NCBI RefSeq assembly: GCF_001183605.1
Contig: NZ_LFXJ01000002.1
Coordinates: 250,501 to 314,500, forward strand
Direction of reading: 5' to 3'
Length of the DNA: 64,000 nt
Source: Lysinibacillus xylanilyticus
GTDB taxonomy: Bacteria; Bacillota; Bacilli; Bacillales_A; Planococcaceae
Shown here: piece after piece, positions 59,833 to 64,000 of the stretch
Position numbering within the stretch: the stretch's first letter is position 1
Layout of the letters: every line of letters starts with the position of its first letter
Notes under the pieces: model-generated
Database searches by the model: none
The model's input: the letters and a program-made list of their open reading frames with translations, nothing else
What the model was told of the DNA's origin: nothing
Program-made: the position numbers and the translations under genes

Positions 59833-61014
59833 ATGAAGAATATTGTCATTGTAGGCGGAGGTTATGCAGGAATAAATTTATTAGAGGGATTAAAAAAGGA
59901 ATTTCAAGGTCAAATTGGGAAATCAGTAAGGGTTATTTTAATTGATAAAAATAGTTATCATTTTAAAAAAGTATTACTTGTTCGGGCTACGATAAGGGAT
60001 ATAAATTTGAAAATACCTTTTAGCGAATACTGTCAGAACGGAATCGAATTTATTCAAGGGGAAGCATTAGCTCTTCAGAAGCAAAATCAACAAATTACTA
60101 TTAAGATGGAAAACGAGAAAACTATAAATTTACATTATGATTACTTGGTGCTGGCATTTGGAAGTGTAATTAGAGAGATATCTAAAGGTTTTGGAGGAAT
60201 CACTTTAAAAGATAAGCAGAGCGCCATAGAAATAAAAGAACAACTATTGTCACTGATGGAATCATTTAAAGCCTTGGAAAAATCACAACAAAACCAAAGT
60301 TTATTTAAGGTAGCTGTTATAGGTGGAGGAATGGCAGGTATTGAAACAGCTGCTGAAATTGCCGTGTGGTCTAAAGAAAAGTTGGCAGAAGCAGGTGTTA
60401 ATCCAAGTTTAGTGGAAGTTTTACTTTTTGATGCAAAGGATCGACTTTTACCAGAAGCACCTGTGAAAGTAAGTGAAAAACTCGTCAGCCATCTTAAAAA
60501 TATTGGTGTAGTCGTCAAAAATAAAACAAGGGTTTCTCACTGTACAGAAGGTCAGATATTTACTAATGATGGTCAAAAATATTCTGTAGGAACTTGTATC
60601 TTTAATCCTGGGGTAGAAGCAAATCCAATCATTTATAGATTAGGTTTACCTATCTCAGAAGAACATCGAATTATTGTTAATCATTCCTATCAGGTTAAAG
60701 ATGAGGAACATATTTATTCCATTGGTGATTGCGCATTAGTAGTAGATTATAAAAATAATCATCCAGATGGTATGACATGTAAGGAAGCTATTCCACAAGC
60801 GACAAGGCTAAGTAAAATATTGAAGGCATCAATAAACCAAACACCAGTGAACATATTACACGAATCATATCCCGTAAAATTCTTTTGTATTAGTTTAGGA
60901 CCAAATAACGGGTTTATGTGGACACAAAAATGGGGGCTTGATTTTACGATAACTGGAAAAATAGGTGCAAGAATAAGAAACTACACTTGGGAATTAGCAA
61001 GTCTTCAAAAATAA
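59833..61014 (+). CDS. NDH-2-like FAD-dependent oxidoreductase
   Basis: The 393-residue flavoprotein has an N-terminal FAD-binding IVIVGGGYAGINLLEGL (GGGYAG at 8-13), a central NAD(P)H-binding VAVIGGGMAGIETAAEIA, and the FAD-contacting YSIGDCALV. It resembles type II NADH dehydrogenases and carotenoid-type pyridine oxidoreductases in layout. GGAGG precedes the ATG. It forms an operon with the ECF41 sigma factor and is a candidate target of that factor. The acceptor (quinone or other) is not known. Confidence 0.87.
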   Translation: MKNIVIVGGGYAGINLLEGLKKEFQGQIGKSVRVILIDKNSYHFKKVLLVRATIRDINLKIPFSEYCQNGIEFIQGEALALQKQNQQITIKMENEKTINLHYDYLVLAFGSVIREISKGFGGITLKDKQSAIEIKEQLLSLMESFKALEKSQQNQSLFKVAVIGGGMAGIETAAEIAVWSKEKLAEAGVNPSLVEVLLFDAKDRLLPEAPVKVSEKLVSHLKNIGVVVKNKTRVSHCTEGQIFTNDGQKYSVGTCIFNPGVEANPIIYRLGLPISEEHRIIVNHSYQVKDEEHIYSIGDCALVVDYKNNHPDGMTCKEAIPQATRLSKILKASINQTPVNILHESYPVKFFCISLGPNNGFMWTQKWGLDFTITGKIGARIRNYTWELASLQK

Positions 61015-61033
61015 ATAGCTTAAGAGGTGAGCA

Positions 61034-61921
61034 ATGGATAATGAGTTAATAAGTCAGTTGTATAAAGAGTATAAATCACTGCTTTTTTCAATTGCCTATC
61101 GCATGACAGGTAGTGCATCAGATGCCGAGGATATCGTACAGGATGTATTTGCACAGATAGGGAAAACCGGAGTAAATCATATGGACAATATAAAAGCTCT
61201 TTTATGCAAAATGGTGACGAATCGTTGCTTAGATTTGTTAAAGTCTTCAAGGAAAAAAAGAGAGTTATATACGGGAACATGGCTACCTGAACCTCTAGCA
61301 TTACATGAGAATGATCCTTTGTTTACTATTTTAAATGATACGAGTATTTCATTGGCAATTATGATTTTGTTTGAGGAACTAAATCCAATTGAGCGGGCTA
61401 TTTTTATTCTGAGAGAAGTTTTTGAATATGAGTATCCAACAATTGCTGCAATCGTTGATAAAAGTGAGATAAATTGCAGGAAAATTTTAAGCAGAATAAA
61501 AAAGAAATTACCTGAGTTAGTTAGAAAAAATGGTATAGTTACAGACAAGTTGGAAATAAAAAATATAGTGACTGTTTTCATGTCTGCTTTTCAACAAGGA
61601 AAGGTTAATGAACTTGTTCATATATTAAAAGAAGATGTTGTTTATTATGCAGATGGTGGAGGAAAGGCTACAGCTGCATTACATCCTATTTACGGTCGTG
61701 AAAAAGTTTTCCATTTATTATCTGCCCTTTTCCGTAAGTTTGAAAATAATGAAGAAAATTATAAATTAGAATTGATGAATATTAATGGTACAACTGGCTT
61801 AGCATTAATATTCGAAAATAAAATTCAGGCAGTAATTGGCTTCGAAGTTGGACATGGACAAATAGAAGCAATTTATTATATGGTAAACCCTGAAAAGTTA
61901 AGATATGTTGCTGAAAATTGA
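61034..61921 (+). CDS. ECF41 family sigma factor with SnoaL-like C-terminal domain
   Basis: The 295-residue protein has sigma-2 (SLLFSIAYRMTGSASDAEDIVQDVF) and sigma-4 regions, and then a C-terminal SnoaL-like domain of about 110 residues. The three ECF41 signatures are present: WLPEP (83-87), DGGGK (207-211) and NPEKL (285-289). In this group the extension controls activity without an anti-sigma factor, and the sigma factor activates its own operon. GAGGTGAG precedes the ATG. A matching promoter lies upstream of the co-transcribed oxidoreductase. Confidence 0.93.
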   Translation: MDNELISQLYKEYKSLLFSIAYRMTGSASDAEDIVQDVFAQIGKTGVNHMDNIKALLCKMVTNRCLDLLKSSRKKRELYTGTWLPEPLALHENDPLFTILNDTSISLAIMILFEELNPIERAIFILREVFEYEYPTIAAIVDKSEINCRKILSRIKKKLPELVRKNGIVTDKLEIKNIVTVFMSAFQQGKVNELVHILKEDVVYYADGGGKATAALHPIYGREKVFHLLSALFRKFENNEENYKLELMNINGTTGLALIFENKIQAVIGFEVGHGQIEAIYYMVNPEKLRYVAEN

Positions 61922-61936
61922 ATTATACGTAAAAAG

Positions 61937-61977
61937 TAAAAGAATCAACTCGTATCATATGAGTTGATTCTTCTTTT
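61937..61977. terminator. Bidirectional terminator
   Basis: AAGAATCAACTC pairs with GAGTTGATTCTT followed by CTTTT, between the ECF41 gene and the small gene at 61981. Confidence 0.85.
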
Positions 61978-61980
61978 GAT

Positions 61981-62103
61981 TTATTTTGTATAAGAAAGCA
62001 TAGCTGTTTGCTTGAAATTTTTTAATGCAACCGTTGCCTCGTTTTTAGTTTTATACTCGAACATACGATAAGTATTTTGTTCAAAAACTGTAATAATCCA
62101 CAT
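61981..62103 (-). CDS. Small protein of 40 residues
   Basis: ATG lies eight bases after AAAGGAGA. The product starts MWIITVFEQNTYRMFEY and ends ALKNFKQTAMLSYTK, a compact beta-alpha pattern like small Bacillus hypothetical proteins that start MW-x-I-T-V-F. It is immediately followed by the shared terminator, and its codons look like real coding sequence. It is too short for the usual length cut-off. The function is unknown. Confidence 0.7.
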   Translation of the reverse strand: MWIITVFEQNTYRMFEYKTKNEATVALKNFKQTAMLSYTK

Positions 62104-62381
62104 AATGGAACATCTCCTTTGTATTTTGTACTATAACAATTGTTAAAATAGTTAACTTTTCATCAAGTTGTTATATATCAGTTGTGCCTTTCATTTTACA
62201 TCAATCAGTGAAAAAATAAAGTACTATGTGATTGTTTTCACATTTTGTTCAAAATATAACAGGAATTTTTTGAAATAGTTAAGAGGAGAAAACAGCCAAA
62301 CCTATACAAGTATAATTCATTGTAATTCGCAAATAGTAAGTTGACGGAGATATGTGAATTTGAACTTGGGAGGTGATGCTT

Positions 62382-63119
62382 ATGACACGTAAATATATAT
62401 TGTTCTTATCCCTTTGTTTTTTAATCATATCGGTATTTTTTACAGGGCGGATAACCTATGCGGATAAAGGTCGACCTTATTATGAGGAGACAGGGGAAGT
62501 TGTGTGGGACATTAACACAAAAGACAAAATAATTGCTCTAACCTTTGACGATGGACCTCATCCTAAATATACGGCAGCTATTTTAGATTTATTGGCAAAG
62601 TATGATGCAAAGGCGACTTTTTTTATTATTGGAAAAAATGCAGAAAAATATCCAGACCTTGTTTTACGATCTTATTCTGAAGGGCATGAGCTGGCCAATC
62701 ATACGTATTCACATCCGTTTAAAGCTTCCGTAGCAGAATTACATGCACAACTGCGTAAGACAAAGGAAATAATTTATGGTATTACTGGATTTTCGCCAGT
62801 TTTGTTCCGTCCTGTAGGTGGTAACTATAATGATCAAATGATCAATGCTGCTGTTAAGGATGGATACAAAGTAGTTATGTGGTCTTGGCATCAGGATACT
62901 CAAGACTGGAAACAGCCAGGGGTTAACAAGATTGTCCAAAAAGTGATGAAGGGGTCAAAGCCTGGAGACGTTATTTTGTTCCATGATGGAGGCGGCGATC
63001 GTATGCAGACTATTAAGGCACTGGAAGAAATCTTACCAGAACTTAAAAAACAAGGTTATACATTTGTCACAATATCCGAGTTGATTAAAAGTAAACAGCA
63101 ACAAGAGAAAGTACAATAA
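62382..63119 (+). CDS. Polysaccharide deacetylase (NodB homology domain)
   Basis: The 245-residue protein has a signal peptide or anchor (about 1-26), then the NodB domain: LTFDDGPHPKYTAAIL (about 54-69, catalytic Asp and metal Asp), HTYSHP (metal His pair), FRPVGGNYND and LFHDGGGDR. Enzymes of this type remove acetyl groups from peptidoglycan or related polymers at the cell surface. TTG/GTG starts upstream at 62373 touch the GGGAGG site; ATG 62382 is eight bases away. Monocistronic. Confidence 0.88.
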   Translation: MTRKYILFLSLCFLIISVFFTGRITYADKGRPYYEETGEVVWDINTKDKIIALTFDDGPHPKYTAAILDLLAKYDAKATFFIIGKNAEKYPDLVLRSYSEGHELANHTYSHPFKASVAELHAQLRKTKEIIYGITGFSPVLFRPVGGNYNDQMINAAVKDGYKVVMWSWHQDTQDWKQPGVNKIVQKVMKGSKPGDVILFHDGGGDRMQTIKALEEILPELKKQGYTFVTISELIKSKQQQEKVQ

Positions 63120-63122
63120 AGG

Positions 63123-63163
63123 AAAAATAGGCCATCTCAGCAATGAAATGGCTTATTTTTTTC
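63123..63163 (+). terminator. Rho-independent terminator
   Basis: AAATAGGCCAT pairs with ATGGCTTATTT followed by TTTT. Confidence 0.8.
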
Positions 63164-63217
63164 AATGACAGTAAAACTGTCATCGCGCAGCGGATAGTAT
63201 AATTAGTCATTTCGATA

Positions 63218-63475
63218 TTACCAGAATAATAGTGGTGCTAGTGCAATTCCGGCAACCGCTCCAAGTGCGATTCCAACACCAAAACCTGCTCCTGGTCCTC
63301 CCCAACCCCAATATCCTAAACCATAACCGCCAAATCGTCTATCAGGTTGAATCCATACCTGTCTTCTATCCACCCTAGTTATTTCTCCATAATGTACTCT
63401 GCCACATGTTTCTTCAATTCTTACGCGTTTACCATGATAACTACAACAAAGATTATAAGTATTAGCTGGATTCAC
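63218..63475 (-). CDS. Small glycine-rich protein with hydrophobic C-terminus
   Basis: The 85-residue protein has a beta-type N-terminus (NLCCSYHGKRVRIEETCGRV, ITRVDRRQVWIQPD) and a Gly-rich segment (GGYGLGYWGWGGPGAGFG) leading into a hydrophobic C-terminal helix. GTG start behind AAAGGAGGG. The composition suggests a membrane- or spore-associated protein. I do not recognise a named family. Confidence 0.65.
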   Translation of the reverse strand: MNPANTYNLCCSYHGKRVRIEETCGRVHYGEITRVDRRQVWIQPDRRFGGYGLGYWGWGGPGAGFGVGIALGAVAGIALAPLLFW

Positions 63476-63582
63476 AAACTATCCCTCCTTTCGACTTCCT
63501 TACAAGCTAATATATGCGGTTGCAATCATTATCACTAGCCGATTGTCTACTTTAAACATAAGCTATAGTAAGGAGGGAATGT

Positions 63583-64000
63583 ATGCCGGTAATACCAACA
63601 GATGAGTGGCTCAATGAATTAATTGCTAGTCAAAGGCTTAATCACAGTAAAAATCCTGAGGACTTACAACGCTCTATTCTTTGCGGTTGTTTAGTAGAGA
63701 TATTTATTGATGGATCTCCAGATGAAATTCAATTTGAACTACAGCAACAGGGGCTTTTCAAATCACATGAAAAAATAGACATTAACAAATTAAAAAAACA
63801 AAAGGTTTGGGAAGTAGTACAGAAGGAATTTATATATTTAAAGGAGAGATGGAGCGGTCCAAATATACCAATCTATATCTTTCCGATAACGCAGGAGCAA
63901 ACTATTACTAATAAAAACGGTGTTGCCTATCCAAATGCTATGTTTTTATATATTGGAGAGCTTGAAAAACAGGAGCTTAAAGCGTTATTCGCACATGAAT
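63583..64000 (+). CDS. DUF2268 domain-containing protein (putative zinc protease), incomplete
   Basis: The frame begins MPVIPTDEWLNELIAS behind AAGGAGGGA and is cut by the window edge after 139 codons at FAHE. The last residues are the start of the expected HExxH-type metal site of DUF2268 proteins, which follows the helix ELKALFAHE. The first 139 residues show no signal peptide, so a cytoplasmic protease-like protein is expected. The rest of the gene lies outside. Confidence 0.7.
   Translation, partial: MPVIPTDEWLNELIASQRLNHSKNPEDLQRSILCGCLVEIFIDGSPDEIQFELQQQGLFKSHEKIDINKLKKQKVWEVVQKEFIYLKERWSGPNIPIYIFPITQEQTITNKNGVAYPNAMFLYIGELEKQELKALFAHE

Overview
The window looks like chromosome of a low-GC, spore-forming Bacillales bacterium, most likely Lysinibacillus or a close relative. 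This is inferred from the AT-rich sequence, strong AGGAGG ribosome sites, frequent TTG/GTG starts and Bacillus-type families (MsmX, DdlR/Ddl, YitT, YunC, YunG, MhqO, BltD, CD3324, DUF1540). No rRNA, tRNA, intact insertion sequence, prophage or CRISPR array was seen.

Layout. 1-4.3 kb is an eroded export region: a relic permease, a GntR regulator and ABC-2 permease whose ATPase gene is almost deleted, an intact ABC pair, and a ROK kinase tail. 4.4-10.5 kb holds a large repeat, the sugar-import ATPase UgpC/MsmX, a truncated PucR-type regulator, a DdlR-Ddl cell-wall pair and YitT. 10.8-15.1 kb carries a DUF2975/XRE pair, a cupin, a serine hydrolase, an acetyltransferase and YunG. 15.4-21.5 kb is a quinone-stress operon (FMN reductase, MhqO-like dioxygenase, flavin reductase) behind an MhqR-like operator, then an aldo/keto reductase, an IclR regulator and an amino-acid permease. 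24-29.1 kb contains acetyltransferases and a Blt-like polyamine/drug module (MerR regulator, BltD acetyltransferase) whose pump is MATE rather than the MFS pump of Bacillus subtilis. 30.6-36.8 kb has a secreted erythromycin-esterase-family protein, DUF2225 and YvyF-like proteins, HAD and DedA proteins, and a cyclase-family hydrolase behind a SAM riboswitch. 37-39.7 kb pairs an MFS exporter and an aldo/keto reductase with an HxlR regulator.

41.9-48.4 kb is a two-component system, a three-gene BcrAB/LanFEG-like ABC exporter and an esterase-family lipoprotein. The exporter promoter and the promoter of the distant esterase at 32 kb share an identical 18-bp direct-repeat site at the same distance from the -10 box, which suggests one stress regulon. 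49.3-52.6 kb is a YcxD/YcxC-like MocR regulator with two EamA exporters. 52.6-57.1 kb is a second two-component system divergent from another ABC exporter with a DUF4097 protein. 57.1-64 kb holds housekeeping-type genes, an ECF41 sigma factor co-transcribed with an NDH-2-like oxidoreductase behind a recognisable ECF41 promoter, a polysaccharide deacetylase and the start of a DUF2268 protein.

Several families of structured intergenic repeats (called A, B and C here) and a short GC-rich unit based on GCGAAAGCGAAGCG recur throughout. The short unit is inserted at different places inside A and B copies, and one A/C insertion has broken an acetyltransferase gene.
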